From: Lewinellaceae bacterium
Lineage (GTDB): Bacteria > Bacteroidota > Bacteroidia > Chitinophagales > Saprospiraceae
Assembly: GCA_020636435.1 (NCBI GenBank)
Contig: JACJXX010000001.1
Span: forward strand, 3,427,001-3,491,000
DNA: 64,000 bases
Direction: 5' to 3'
In this document: positions 32,402 to 40,954 of the stretch, piece by piece
How positions within the stretch are numbered: the first letter of the stretch is position 1
Layout: each line of letters begins with the position of its first letter
Position numbers and translations under genes: made by a program
Notes under the pieces: model-generated
Database searches by the model: none
Seen by the model: only the letters and a program-made list of their open reading frames with translations
What the model was told of the DNA's origin: nothing

Positions 32402-34129
32402 ATGAACCGGCTGTTTACCCTTTCCTGCCTCATCCTGGCCTGCTATTGGGCCGGCGCTCAGGCACCCCGTATTACCACTCATTTCCCCGCCAACCTGGAA
32501 GTCTCCGCCGTCGCCCAGGGCAACATCACCGTCGATTTTGATGCGCCACTGGATGAGGCCACTGTACACCCCGGAACCGTGAAGGCATTCGGGCGCTGGT
32601 CGGGGCCGCTGGCGGCTGGGGTGCAACTGGCCAATAGCGGAAAGCGCATCGAGATCGTGCCAACGGAGCCCCTCATCGCCGGCGAATGGGTAACCGTCAA
32701 CCTCACCCGGGAAATACGCAGCGCCGGCGGAGAAGCAATGGGCAGAGGATACAGTTGGAACTTCTGGGTAGCCACCGCCGAAAGCAGCCTGCAGCAGGCT
32801 CCCGTGGACACCATCATCCTGCGCCTGCCGGAGGAAGAATACCTCCAAACCTACGGCGCCTATGCCGGCGACATCAACAACGACGGCTTCTCCGACCTCG
32901 TAGTGGTGAACGAATATGTCGACGACCTGCGCATCCTGCTAAACGACGGCACCGGGCGGTACCCCGATTTCACCATTATCCCGATGGGCGAACTCAAACC
33001 CAGCCCGAACGAAGGCGCCGATTTCAACGGCGACGGAGAGATCGACCTGGCCGTCAGCACCGCCTACCAGAATGAAGTGCGCGTATTGTTTGGCGACGGG
33101 CAGGGCGGCTTTTCCCAGCCGGCAATCTATTACACCGACGAGGGCGCCCGCGGCCTGGTAGTCCTCGATTGCAATGGCGACGGGCACGACGACATCTTTA
33201 TCACCAACCGCATCGCAGGCAACCTCTCCCTGTTGGTCAATGACGGAACCGGCCAGTTTGCCGTACAGCCCATGGACACTGACGGCAGCGCCGAGACCTC
33301 CTGCGCCGTGGCCGACGCCAACAACGACGGCATCCCCGACATCTTCATCGGAATGTTTACCAACCCCGAGCTGGCCCTGCTGCTGGGCGACGGGCAGGGG
33401 GGCTTCAACCTTTCCAGCCGGGTAACCGTCACCGGCAGCCCCTGGATGATCGCCGCAGCCGACCTCAACGGGGACGGATTCGCCGACGTGGCCTCCGCCA
33501 ATTCCAACGGCAACCGCCTGGCGGTCGCTTTCGGGGACGGCACGGGGCAGCTTTCCACTCCTACCTATTACACCCACCCCACCCTGCGCTTCCCTCTGGC
33601 TATCGACCTGGGCGACCTGGACGGGGATGGCGACATCGACATCGTGACCAGCAATTATTCAGGCCCTACTTTCGCCGTTTTTGAAAACGACGGCGCCGGC
33701 AATTTCTCAGTAGCCTCCATCCTGCCCTCCCCCGACCTGGCCTCCTGCGCCATCATCCACGACCGGGACAACGACGGCGACCTGGACATCAGCGGCACGG
33801 ATGAGGGGGTGGATCAAATTATTCTGTTCGAAAATCCGGGAATAGTCAATGCTGCCCATGAGGAATCTGCCAGTGCACTTTCGGTTCAATTGTTGTCCAA
33901 CCCCTGCAAGAAGGGCTGCGGGTTGATCCTTGGCCTCGGGGAAACAGCGGAGGTGAGCCTGCGTATTTTCAACGCACAGGGGCAGGCGGTATATCGCCAA
34001 AGCTTGGGCCAGTTGTCCGTCGGCCAGCACCAATTGAACTGGCCGGCGGAGGGATGGCCTGCCGGCATCTATTTCCTGAAAATGGAGGCAGGAGATGAGC
34101 GCTGGAGTGGCCAGGTGGTGGTTGATTAA
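32402..34129 (+). CDS. VCBS/FG-GAP repeat protein with T9SS sorting domain
   Basis: 575 residues. A signal peptide precedes an Ig-like Big_5 domain (ITTHFPANLEVSAVAQGNIT to ~residue 120). Then come about six VCBS/FG-GAP units with calcium-loop motifs (DINNDGFSDL, DFNGDGEIDL, DCNGDGHDDI, DANNDGIPDI, DLNGDGFADV, DLDGDGDIDI, DRDNDGDLDI), forming an integrin-alpha-like propeller. The last ~85 residues are a type A T9SS domain (VQLLSNPCKKGCGLIL ... GIYFLKMEAGDERWSGQVVV). It should be exported by T9SS to the cell surface or medium. Substrate or ligand unknown. Confidence 0.85.
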   Translation: MNRLFTLSCLILACYWAGAQAPRITTHFPANLEVSAVAQGNITVDFDAPLDEATVHPGTVKAFGRWSGPLAAGVQLANSGKRIEIVPTEPLIAGEWVTVNLTREIRSAGGEAMGRGYSWNFWVATAESSLQQAPVDTIILRLPEEEYLQTYGAYAGDINNDGFSDLVVVNEYVDDLRILLNDGTGRYPDFTIIPMGELKPSPNEGADFNGDGEIDLAVSTAYQNEVRVLFGDGQGGFSQPAIYYTDEGARGLVVLDCNGDGHDDIFITNRIAGNLSLLVNDGTGQFAVQPMDTDGSAETSCAVADANNDGIPDIFIGMFTNPELALLLGDGQGGFNLSSRVTVTGSPWMIAAADLNGDGFADVASANSNGNRLAVAFGDGTGQLSTPTYYTHPTLRFPLAIDLGDLDGDGDIDIVTSNYSGPTFAVFENDGAGNFSVASILPSPDLASCAIIHDRDNDGDLDISGTDEGVDQIILFENPGIVNAAHEESASALSVQLLSNPCKKGCGLILGLGETAEVSLRIFNAQGQAVYRQSLGQLSVGQHQLNWPAEGWPAGIYFLKMEAGDERWSGQVVVD

Positions 34130-34151
34130 CGGTTGACAAGTGCGAATACTT

Positions 34152-35285
34152 TCAATTCTTCGCCACTACCCCTTCCCGGCCCATCCAGCTGTGCAGGCTA
34201 TCCCCCTTGATGGCGGCGGCCATCAAACCGGGAAACTGATCGGGCGTGCAGGCGAAAGCCGGGATGTCCAGGCCCGCCAGTTGGCCGGCCAGTTGTTTGT
34301 TGTAGGAGGGAGCACCCTGGTCGTTGAGCGCCAGCAGGGTGATGAACTGAGCCCCGGAAGCCTTGATAGCAGCGCATCTTTTAATCATGTCTTCTTCCCG
34401 CCCGCCTTCGTAAAGGTCGGTGATGAGGATAAAGATAGTGTCGTTAGGGCGTTGGATGAGGGGCTGAGCGTAGGCCAGCGCTTTGGCGATATCGGTGCCG
34501 CCGCCTAATTGAGTGGCGAATAAGAGGTCGACCGGGTCGTTGAGGTATTCGGTGAGGTCGGCCACGCTGGTGTCGAAGACGACGAGGTGGGTGCGCAGGG
34601 CCCGCAGGGAGGCCATAATACAGGCCAGAATGCCGGCGTACACCACGGAGGTAGCCATAGAGCCGCTCTGGTCGGCCAGCAGGATGATGTCTTTGAGTTG
34701 GGCCCTTTTCCTTCCAAACCCGAAGATTTGTTCGGGAATGATCGTTTTCAGCTCCGGTTGATAGTGTTTGAGGTTGGCGCGTATGGTGCGGCGCCAATCG
34801 ACCTCGTTGAGGCGGGGGCGGCGGTTGCGGGTAGAGCGGTCGAGGCTGCCGCGGATGGCCTGCCGCATGGGGTTTTCCAGGCGCTGCTCCAGTTGCTCGA
34901 CGATGCGGCGGATGACCAGGCGGGCCGATTCCCGGGTTTGGTCGGGCATGGCTTTGTTGAGGGAGAGGATGGCGCCAACCAGTTCGACATCCGGCTCGAT
35001 GGCTTCCAGCAACTCCGGTTCGAGGAGCATACGCTCCAGGCCGAGGCGCTGAAGGGCGTCGCGTTGCAGCAATTGTACTACAGGGGTGGGGAAATACCGG
35101 CGGATATCGCCCAGCCAACGGTTGACATTGGGAGAAGAGCTGCCCAGCCCTGCCTTGCGGTCGGAATCGTAGAGCGCTTCCAGCACCCGGTCGATGCCCT
35201 GAGCCTGCCGGGGCAAGCTGACTTCCCCTTCCGGGTCGGCCTGCTTGCCCAGGATCAGGCGCCAGCGTTCGATGCGTTCGTCCAT
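34152..35285 (-). CDS. VWA-domain protein (CoxE/YehP-like)
   Basis: 377 residues. The C-terminal half is a von Willebrand factor A domain with an intact MIDAS: LADQSGSMATS (DxSxS near residue 208), the Thr in GGGTDIAKAL, and Asp in ITDLYEG. The N-terminal half is helical with an Arg-rich linker (RNRRPRLNEVDWRRTIRANL), as in cytoplasmic VWA proteins that partner MoxR-type AAA+ chaperones. No MoxR gene is in the window. ATG 35285 is 8 bp after the GlsB-like gene stop, so the two form an operon. The role is probably in complex assembly, by family analogy. Confidence 0.8.
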   Translation of the reverse strand: MDERIERWRLILGKQADPEGEVSLPRQAQGIDRVLEALYDSDRKAGLGSSSPNVNRWLGDIRRYFPTPVVQLLQRDALQRLGLERMLLEPELLEAIEPDVELVGAILSLNKAMPDQTRESARLVIRRIVEQLEQRLENPMRQAIRGSLDRSTRNRRPRLNEVDWRRTIRANLKHYQPELKTIIPEQIFGFGRKRAQLKDIILLADQSGSMATSVVYAGILACIMASLRALRTHLVVFDTSVADLTEYLNDPVDLLFATQLGGGTDIAKALAYAQPLIQRPNDTIFILITDLYEGGREEDMIKRCAAIKASGAQFITLLALNDQGAPSYNKQLAGQLAGLDIPAFACTPDQFPGLMAAAIKGDSLHSWMGREGVVAKN

Positions 35286-35293
35286 AGAAGGAG

Positions 35294-35536
35294 CTACTTT
35301 TTCAGCAGCCCGGCGATCCAGAGCAGCACCACGGCCCCGACGGCGGCGGTGATGATGGAGCCAATCAGCCCGCCGCCGGCGCTGATGCCGAGCAGGCCGA
35401 ACAGCCAGCCGCCGAGCATGCCGCCAATGATGCCGATTACGATGTTGCCGAGAATGCCGAAGCCGGCGCCGCGCATGATCTGCCCGCCCAGCCAGCCGGC
35501 AATTGCGCCAATGATCAGAAAGTAGAGGAGTTCCAT
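35294..35536 (-). CDS. GlsB/YeaQ/YmgE-family small membrane protein
   Basis: 80 residues, three Gly-rich membrane helices (LYFLIIGAIAGWLGGQI; GILGNIVIGIIGGMLGGWLF; GLIGSIITAAVGAVVLLWIA), the standard size and pattern for transglycosylase-associated/GlsB proteins linked to envelope stress. First gene of a two-gene unit with the VWA protein. The upstream region (35537-35662) is A/T-rich and should hold the promoter. Confidence 0.85.
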   Translation of the reverse strand: MELLYFLIIGAIAGWLGGQIMRGAGFGILGNIVIGIIGGMLGGWLFGLLGISAGGGLIGSIITAAVGAVVLLWIAGLLKK

Positions 35537-35662
35537 AATTTTTATTTAAAGTTAGTTCATCCTCAGAAAGATAGGCAAAATTGCCAGCTATTCTGCAACT
35601 TTGCGGGAATTATTGGATGGGGCAAAACCCAGGGTAAAGAGATTTGTTGCTCAATTACAATA

Positions 35663-35824
35663 AGTAACGGGCAAATAATAAGGTTTCGAAATATGCCGCC
35701 GCTATTTTGTTGCCAGACGAGGCGCGATGAGGGAGCATAGCCGGAGGTTACGTAACTGAAGAGCAACGACGTATGGCGGCAAAAGAGCAAGGCAGAATCG
35801 AAAGGTTATTATTTAACCGTTACT
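35663..35824 (+). repeat. Core-and-arms palindromic element, copy C
   Basis: 162 bp from AGTAACGGGCAAATAATAAG to CTTATTATTTAACCGTTACT-type complement (right arm GGTTATTATTTAACCGTTAC + T). The core is GAGGCGCGATGAGGGAGCAT, AGCC-GGA-GGTTACG, then GAAGAGCAACG. It ends 2 bp before the ATG of the flippase-like gene, so the whole leader of that gene is the element. By eye it is identical, base for base, to copy D at 40518-40679, which implies recent movement or gene conversion. Confidence 0.85.
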
Positions 35825-35826
35825 AA

Positions 35827-36969
35827 ATGGCTGAAAAAAAATTGTTTGTGAAATACAATACGCTGGAGCAATTTGATGAAGAACATCATGAGGCGCTAAG
35901 GAAGATACGCGTATCGCGCATCATCCTGCCCGTGCTGCTGGGGATAGGGGCGGTAGGTTACCTGCTTTGGCGGCAGTTCGACCCCGGAGAGTTTGCCAAA
36001 ATAGACTGGACGGCGCACACGCTGTTCTGGATCAGCGCCTGCGTGCTGATACTCGTCGTACGCCACCTGGCCTACGCCACCCGCCTGCACATTCTTTCGG
36101 AAGGGGAATTCAGCTGGCGCAAATGCATCGAACTCATCTTTATCTGGGAATTCAGCTCAGCGGTTTCGCCTACTGCCGTCGGCGGTTCTGCGGTGGCGTT
36201 CTTCGTACTGGCGCAGGAAAAACTATCGACAGCGAAAACGGCCACCATCGTACTGTACACCATCGTGCTCGACAGCTTTTTCTTCATCGGGTCCCTGCCC
36301 ATTCTTTTCCTGTTTTTCGGCACCAACATGATCCGGCCCGACGTAAAAACCATTGACGACATCGGGGCCTGGGGGTTTTACTTCCTGTTTGCCTATTCAT
36401 TGATGGCCTTGTACAGCAGTATTTTCTACTACGGCCTGTTTGTCAACCCCGCACAGATGAAGCGCGTGCTGGCAGGTTTCACCCGGATCGGTTTCCTGAA
36501 GCGGTACCGCCGCCGGGCGGTCGAGCTGGGCAATGAGATGATGCTGGCCTCCACTCACCTGAAACGCCAAAACTGGCGTTTTCACCTGGGCGCTTTCCTT
36601 TCCACTGCTACGGCCTGGTCCTGCCGCTTTCTGCTGCTCAACTGCCTGATCATTGGCTTTATAACCGCCTTGCCAGTAGACTTTTGGACGCAGTTTGAAC
36701 TCTACGCCCGCCTGGAAACAATGTTCGTCATCATTGCTTTCAGCCCTACGCCGGGGGGAGCCGGCTTTGTAGAAATCCTCTTCGGCGGTTTCCTGAGCGA
36801 CTACGTTGCCAACCCGACTTACGCCACGCTCATCTCCACCATCTGGCGGTTGTTGTCTTATTACACCTACCTGCTGGCCGGGGCCATCGTCATTCCCAAC
36901 TGGATTCGGGAGGTTCTCAACCAACGGCGGCGCCAACGGCAGGAACTGGCGGAAGAGTTGGTTGATTAA
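35827..36969 (+). CDS. UPF0104/lysylphosphatidylglycerol-synthase-type flippase-like membrane protein
   Basis: 380 residues with seven or eight membrane helices (IILPVLLGIGAVGYLLW; LFWISACVLILVVRHLAYA; TIVLYTIVLDSFFFIGSLPI; GFYFLFAYSLMALYSSIFYY and others). The signature GGSAVAFFVLAQEK with 'FEFSSAVSPTAVGG'-like text near residue 110 and 'SPTPGGAGFVEILFGGFL' near residue 305 match the LPG_synthase_TM/AglD2 family, thought to flip or transfer lipid-linked groups. No catalytic transferase domain is attached. Expression must pass through palindromic element C, which ends 2 bp upstream of the start. Confidence 0.8.
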   Translation: MAEKKLFVKYNTLEQFDEEHHEALRKIRVSRIILPVLLGIGAVGYLLWRQFDPGEFAKIDWTAHTLFWISACVLILVVRHLAYATRLHILSEGEFSWRKCIELIFIWEFSSAVSPTAVGGSAVAFFVLAQEKLSTAKTATIVLYTIVLDSFFFIGSLPILFLFFGTNMIRPDVKTIDDIGAWGFYFLFAYSLMALYSSIFYYGLFVNPAQMKRVLAGFTRIGFLKRYRRRAVELGNEMMLASTHLKRQNWRFHLGAFLSTATAWSCRFLLLNCLIIGFITALPVDFWTQFELYARLETMFVIIAFSPTPGGAGFVEILFGGFLSDYVANPTYATLISTIWRLLSYYTYLLAGAIVIPNWIREVLNQRRRQRQELAEELVD

Positions 36970-36984
36970 ATTAATGTCGCGACA

Positions 36985-37032
36985 GTCGACAGGCGAGCGT
37001 CAAAGCAGGTCTTATGAGAGTCGCCAGTCGAC
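36985..37032. repeat. GTCGAC hairpin after the flippase-like gene
   Basis: GTCGACAGGCGA (36985-36996) pairs with TCGCCAGTCGAC (37021-37032), one mismatch. No T-run follows; it may still halt transcription. Confidence 0.5.
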
Positions 37033-37062
37033 ATCACTTCCTTAAATTGTAGGCAGATCGTA

Positions 37063-37207
37063 ACTATTCAGCATGAGGTATGAAATACACCTGGCGCAAA
37101 ATTTTGTAAGCCACCCTTCCCCTCCCGAGGGGAATGAGAAGGAGTTCCGACAGAAAAAGCCTACAAAATTTTGCGCCAGGCGTCAATCAATCATGATGCT
37201 GAATAGT
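37063..37207. repeat. Nested inverted-repeat element between convergent genes
   Basis: The outer arms ACTATTCAGCAT (37063-37074) and ATGCTGAATAGT (37196-37207) and inner arms CCTGGCGCAAAATTTTGTA (37090-37108) and complement (37162-37180) are all exact. The centre has a small CCCCTC/GAGGGG hairpin. It sits between the convergent genes ending at 36969 and 37217, 10 bp from the latter's stop, and could serve as a two-way terminator or be a miniature mobile element. Confidence 0.7.
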
Positions 37208-37216
37208 CACGGCAGA

Positions 37217-38113
37217 TCAAATGAGGCCTAATATCCGTTTATCCCTTTTCAACCGGTAGAAAGCGTTGGGCTGGGCGCCGAACTTTTCCACCAGTTCGTT
37301 TTCGCCCTGGGTGTTGAAATCCAGGATAAGAGGGCGCCCGGCATGGCTGCGGATGAGGGCGTTGAAAAGGTACGGCAGCGCCCCGATCTGCGCTCCCTCC
37401 GGCGACTCCACCGGCGCCAGGCTGAGCACCTTGCCGTGGCTGTAGATGAAAAAGTTGGCCGCGTAGAGGTTCTGCTCGCTGTCCATGGCGCCGGAGGCAA
37501 AGCCCCAGCCCCGGTGCAGCACATTGTACATGATCCGTTGCAGGGCGTGGTAATCGCTTTCCAGGTTTCGGCGCTTAGGCGTATGGCGGCGGTAAAAGCC
37601 GGCAACGGTTTCCGGCTTGAGGCTGGAGGTCAGCACCAGGCCTGAATCTTCCGCCCGCTGCAGTTCCGAAGCCAGTTCGGTGGAAAACCCATCGAACATC
37701 TCCTCGTAAGGGCGGCCCAAATACAACTGGTGGTTGTTCTTCTCGACTACCTGGAAAGAGCTTTCGCCCGGGGGAGGGTTTTGTTCGTTGACAACAATAT
37801 CGATGTTTTTAAATTCAGGGGGTATGGCTTCCAGAAAAGCTTTGATCCGGGCCTCCGAGAGCAGGTGAATGGAGTAGATGCCCATCTCCCGCATCAGGCT
37901 CGGCTGATAGAGTTCTTTTCTGCCGAAGAACCCTTCCCGCCATACTAAGGGAAATACGGATTCGTAATCGCCTTCCACCAGGGCATCCCAATCCTTGGCT
38001 ATGAAATCGAGGTACCACATATACCCGAAGATATTGCCGTTGTTGGCGTAGTGTACGCAACTGTTCCATTTTACCTTGTCGATCTCAGCCCTTTTCAGAT
38101 ATCGGATGTCCAT
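37217..38113 (-). CDS. GNAT/FemAB-like acyltransferase-fold protein
   Basis: 298 residues, no signal or membrane segment. The layout (MDIRYLKRAEIDKVKWNSCV, then FGYMWYLDFIAKDWDALV with a Trp-rich strand, and C-terminal GALPYLFNALIRSHAGRPLI and LDFNTQGEN) resembles Bacteroidota proteins with a tandem GNAT or FemAB-like fold, but no clear acetyl-CoA loop can be named. Function unknown. It is a single gene convergent with the flippase-like gene. Confidence 0.6.
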   Translation of the reverse strand: MDIRYLKRAEIDKVKWNSCVHYANNGNIFGYMWYLDFIAKDWDALVEGDYESVFPLVWREGFFGRKELYQPSLMREMGIYSIHLLSEARIKAFLEAIPPEFKNIDIVVNEQNPPPGESSFQVVEKNNHQLYLGRPYEEMFDGFSTELASELQRAEDSGLVLTSSLKPETVAGFYRRHTPKRRNLESDYHALQRIMYNVLHRGWGFASGAMDSEQNLYAANFFIYSHGKVLSLAPVESPEGAQIGALPYLFNALIRSHAGRPLILDFNTQGENELVEKFGAQPNAFYRLKRDKRILGLI

Positions 38114-38525
38114 CTTTTCCAGTTTATACTCAAGTTAAACAGCATTCTTAATGCTTTTGCTGGAAGCATTGTTCAATAATGGCGCAAGAAGCGCCGGAAT
38201 TTGTAATTACGGCTAAATATCGAAGCAAAAAACAACAGCATTAAATGGTTTTCAACTTGAAGTTATCCGATTTTTGTATGTTAGAGCAACACGATTGAGA
38301 ATAGGGAACAAATATTAATCAGGCAGCGTACAGGCAAGTGATGTAGAAAAACGAACAACACGGTACACCATATTCGTCTTTATCCCGGATGGCCGGGGTA
38401 GGCCTTTCCCATATTTATTGTAAAACGCTTCTTAAACAAACACAAACAAGACTGGTGGCAAGTCATGGGTTCTACAGCATACCTGGCTGTTGATGGAAGA
38501 ATTTTATTCCAAACAATAATACCAC
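38114..38525. other. Intergenic promoter region
   Basis: A divergent gap between the minus-strand acyltransferase-like gene and the plus-strand gene at 38526. It holds a GGCGC/GCGCC hairpin (38194-38204), A/T-rich stretches, and CCCGGATGGCCGGGG at 38384-38398. I see no ORF, RNA or repeat family here; promoters for both genes presumably lie in it. Confidence 0.4.
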
Positions 38526-39290
38526 ATGACTATGAGTATTCAACCCTCCCGTTTTGTGTTCAGAGAAGCACAGGACGTTACCGAACTGGAATCCCTTTTC
38601 CGGCTTCGCTACCAAGGTTATCTCAACAGCAGTTGCTCCTCCCTGGTCCGGCCAAATGAATACGGCCTGGAATTTGACGGCTACGACTGGTATGCCCACC
38701 ACCTGGGCTTGTTCCAGGAGGGGCAATACGGGGCCAGCCCGCTCGGATATATGCGGTTGGTGCAGGACAAACCCGCCCCCATGGCACCTTTGGTGAGCCG
38801 GCTGGCGGCACAGTTCCACGATCTGGCGCCCCCCTCCGCACCACCGGCCAGCGCCCCTCTGCCTGTGATCGCCAGTTGTCCTCAAAAGGAGCGGCTGTTG
38901 AGCCTGTACCGTTCTAAAATAGCCATTGGGCAAAGCATCGCAGAGGGCAGCCGCTTCGTGTTTTCGCCCGAGGCAAGGGCTGCCGGCTTCGCCCGCTTTG
39001 TTTTCGAATGCACCCTGGCCAGTGCTTTTTTTCGGTATGGCTATGATTACGCACTGCTGGCATGCCATCCGCGCCATGCTCCTTTTTATCTGCAGTATGG
39101 TTTTGAGCAGTTGCTTGGAGGAGGCCACAACGACTACAGAGGCTTAAGCGCCAGTGTTTTGGGGATTGGAAGCGGCGAGATTGCCTCCAGGCGGGCTGCC
39201 CATATTAAAGCGATGGCCGGGCAGTGCCGGGCAAACGGGGCCTTTTACCTGTTGCCCAACAACCGGAAAGCCTCTGCTCCGGCAGTTTAA
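38526..39290 (+). CDS. N-acyl amino acid synthase/autoinducer-synthase-fold acyltransferase
   Basis: 254 residues. The N-terminus 'VFREAQDVTELESLFRLRYQGYLN' and the central 'EGSRFVFSPEARAAGFARFVFECTLASAFFRYGYDYALLACHPRHAPFYLQYGFEQL' fit the GNAT-like fold of FeeM/LuxI-type enzymes and exosortase-associated acyltransferases, which join an acyl-ACP chain to an amine. The 'R..R..GY' entry and 'HP.HAPFY...GF' C-terminal motif are the best evidence. Product unknown; a long-chain N-acyl amino acid is likeliest. It lies 23 bp before an ICMT-like methyltransferase on the same strand, suggesting the product could be O-methylated. Confidence 0.6.
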   Translation: MTMSIQPSRFVFREAQDVTELESLFRLRYQGYLNSSCSSLVRPNEYGLEFDGYDWYAHHLGLFQEGQYGASPLGYMRLVQDKPAPMAPLVSRLAAQFHDLAPPSAPPASAPLPVIASCPQKERLLSLYRSKIAIGQSIAEGSRFVFSPEARAAGFARFVFECTLASAFFRYGYDYALLACHPRHAPFYLQYGFEQLLGGGHNDYRGLSASVLGIGSGEIASRRAAHIKAMAGQCRANGAFYLLPNNRKASAPAV

Positions 39291-39313
39291 CCGAAATAAT
39301 AAATACACTCATT

Positions 39314-39949
39314 ATGGGAAAGTACATCAATACCATCCTCTTTATTGCCCTGGCCTATTTGTTGCCGCTGGCGGGGCGGCCCAATTTGATCCTGCATTAC
39401 AAGATCGCCATTCTCATCGCCGCCGCCCTTGCCGTTTTCCTGACCCAGCCCGGCTTCAAGCTCCGGGAGGCCAGGCAGGAACAACAGCAGGACAGGAATT
39501 CCGTGCTCCTCATTCTCTTGCTGTCCCTTCTCTCGGCGGCTATTCCCGTCCTGGAATGGGCCTATTGGCATCCCGGAAGGCACAGCCGCATAGCCTTGAT
39601 TGCTGGCCTGGCGCTGATCCTGGCCGGCGTGGGCATACGGGTGTGGGCCATTCGCATCCTCGGGGATTTGTTTACCGCCACCGTGCAGATCAAGGAAGCG
39701 CACCGCCTGGTTCGGGAAGGGCCCTACCGGATCGTGCGCCACCCCAGTTACCTGGGGGCGTTTATGGCTACGCTGGGCTGCGCCGCGCTGTTGCAGTCCT
39801 GGCCGGGGTTGTTCCTCGCCGCGGCCCTCATGCTTTTGGCCTACCACATCCGTATAAAAGTGGAGGAAGAAGCCCTCGTCAGAGCCTTTGGAGAACAGTA
39901 CACTGCCTTCCAGCAAGAGGCTAAAAAAATGATCCCGTTCCTGTGGTAG
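39314..39949 (+). CDS. Isoprenylcysteine carboxyl methyltransferase (ICMT/PEMT)-family protein
   Basis: 211 residues from ATG 39314, four to five membrane helices, and the hallmark REGPYRIVRHPSYLGAFMATLG near residue 135 with C-terminal 'YHIRIKVEEEALVRAFGEQYTAFQ'. These are SAM-dependent methyltransferases acting on membrane-bound carboxylates or amines. Position directly after an N-acyltransferase-like gene (23 bp) suggests a lipid substrate made by that enzyme, an inference. The following HMA-type gene is 41 bp downstream. Confidence 0.8.
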   Translation: MGKYINTILFIALAYLLPLAGRPNLILHYKIAILIAAALAVFLTQPGFKLREARQEQQQDRNSVLLILLLSLLSAAIPVLEWAYWHPGRHSRIALIAGLALILAGVGIRVWAIRILGDLFTATVQIKEAHRLVREGPYRIVRHPSYLGAFMATLGCAALLQSWPGLFLAAALMLLAYHIRIKVEEEALVRAFGEQYTAFQQEAKKMIPFLW

Positions 39950-39990
39950 AACTGATCCCGGCCTAAGGCGTTATTCTTAAAAAGACATCC

Positions 39991-40215
39991 ATGAAAACAC
40001 TGCAATTCAAAACCAATATCAACTGCGGCAACTGCGTCCGCGCCGTGACAGGCTTTCTCAACGACGTGCCATCTATCCGGGAATGGTCCGTAGATACCGA
40101 TAATCCGGATAAAATACTGACCGTGCAGGGAGATGAAGTGGCCATCGAAGCCGTAGTGGAGGCGGTTGAAAATGCGGGGTTTGATGTAAAAGAAGTGGTT
40201 GGAACTCAATTTTGA
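39991..40215 (+). CDS. HMA-domain heavy-metal-binding protein
   Basis: 74 residues forming a single ferredoxin-like HMA domain. The metal-binding loop is NINCGNCVRAV with the Cys-x2-Cys pair at residues 12 and 15, followed by VDTDNPDKILTVQGDE and VVEAVENAGFDV. It is copper-chaperone-like in size (CopZ/Atx1) but has no leading Met in the usual GMTC position, so specificity is unclear. No copper ATPase gene is in the window. Confidence 0.85.
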   Translation: MKTLQFKTNINCGNCVRAVTGFLNDVPSIREWSVDTDNPDKILTVQGDEVAIEAVVEAVENAGFDVKEVVGTQF

Positions 40216-40225
40216 GCATTCCCTA

Positions 40226-40417
40226 CTAACGGCGTTCTTTTGCGTTCGCATCCAGGCTCACCACTTCCCCCATCTCTTCTACATTCAGGAAGTAGGCGCC
40301 TTCGTATATATAGTTGAAGTTGAGTTGTTCCCGCAACACTTCAAACTGCCCCTCGTTTTCCGCGTAATCCGCGATCCATTCTACCGCTTCGAGCCGATCT
40401 TTGAAACTGATCTTCAT
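40226..40417 (-). CDS. Small hypothetical protein
   Basis: 63 residues, acidic with an amphipathic N-terminal helix (FKDRLEAVEWIADYAENEGQ) and a short beta pair (FNYIYEGAYFLNVEEMGEVVSL). Coding potential is good: balanced composition, ATG start, clean end. It is convergent with the HMA gene, 10 bp between stops. Family not recognised. Confidence 0.6.
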   Translation of the reverse strand: MKISFKDRLEAVEWIADYAENEGQFEVLREQLNFNYIYEGAYFLNVEEMGEVVSLDANAKERR

Positions 40418-40517
40418 AGCTGGTGATTTTTGTGTTTAAACAAGGTTTCTTGCTATTAGATGTCAGTAAGGGGTAAAAGATTACCGGTTGAGGGGGTAAT
40501 TAACATTTATTTAAATA

Positions 40518-40679
40518 AGTAACGGGCAAATAATAAGGTTTCGAAATATGCCGCCGCTATTTTGTTGCCAGACGAGGCGCGATGAGGGAGCATAGCCGGA
40601 GGTTACGTAACTGAAGAGCAACGACGTATGGCGGCAAAAGAGCAAGGCAGAATCGAAAGGTTATTATTTAACCGTTACT
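40518..40679 (+). repeat. Core-and-arms palindromic element, copy D
   Basis: 162 bp, by eye identical to copy C (35663-35824) and in the same orientation, 4.9 kb away. Boundaries AGTAACGG and CCGTTACT are followed immediately by a strong hairpin at 40694. Here it is not next to a start codon. Confidence 0.85.
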
Positions 40680-40687
40680 GAAAGCAT

Positions 40688-40870
40688 AAAAAAAGCCTCT
40701 TGGCGCTTTCACGGCCAAGAGGCTGCAATTCTCCCAACACTTAAATGGTTTTTTCGTGTGTTTTCGTGCTACTTTGTTTGAGTTAAGTTCAGAATCTAAC
40801 GCCGGGTTTCTGACCGGCAACACACGGTTACTATTTTTTGACAAAGCTCTTTTGTCCGGTAAATGTTTCT
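40688..40870 (-). ncRNA. Candidate small RNA ending in an intrinsic terminator
   Basis: AGCCTCTTGGC (40694-40704) and GCCAAGAGGCT (40714-40724) form an 11-bp stem followed, on the minus strand, by seven T. No minus-strand gene reads into it. Upstream on that strand TTG (40906-40904), a 20-nt gap and TTTCTTTG (40883-40876) resemble the Bacteroidota -33/-7 promoter (TTG, TAnnTTTG; one mismatch). Together they predict a ~180-nt transcript opposite the gap between the 63-residue gene and the response regulator. No homology to a known RNA is claimed. The rest of 40418-40989 holds element D and the regulator's promoter. Confidence 0.35.
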
Positions 40871-40954
40871 ATCTGCAAAGAAAAATAGAATCCGGCAAAG
40901 CATCAATTGCATAACAATGTAAAAATCATGTGTTTTTTCTTGCTTCCCCGTCAC

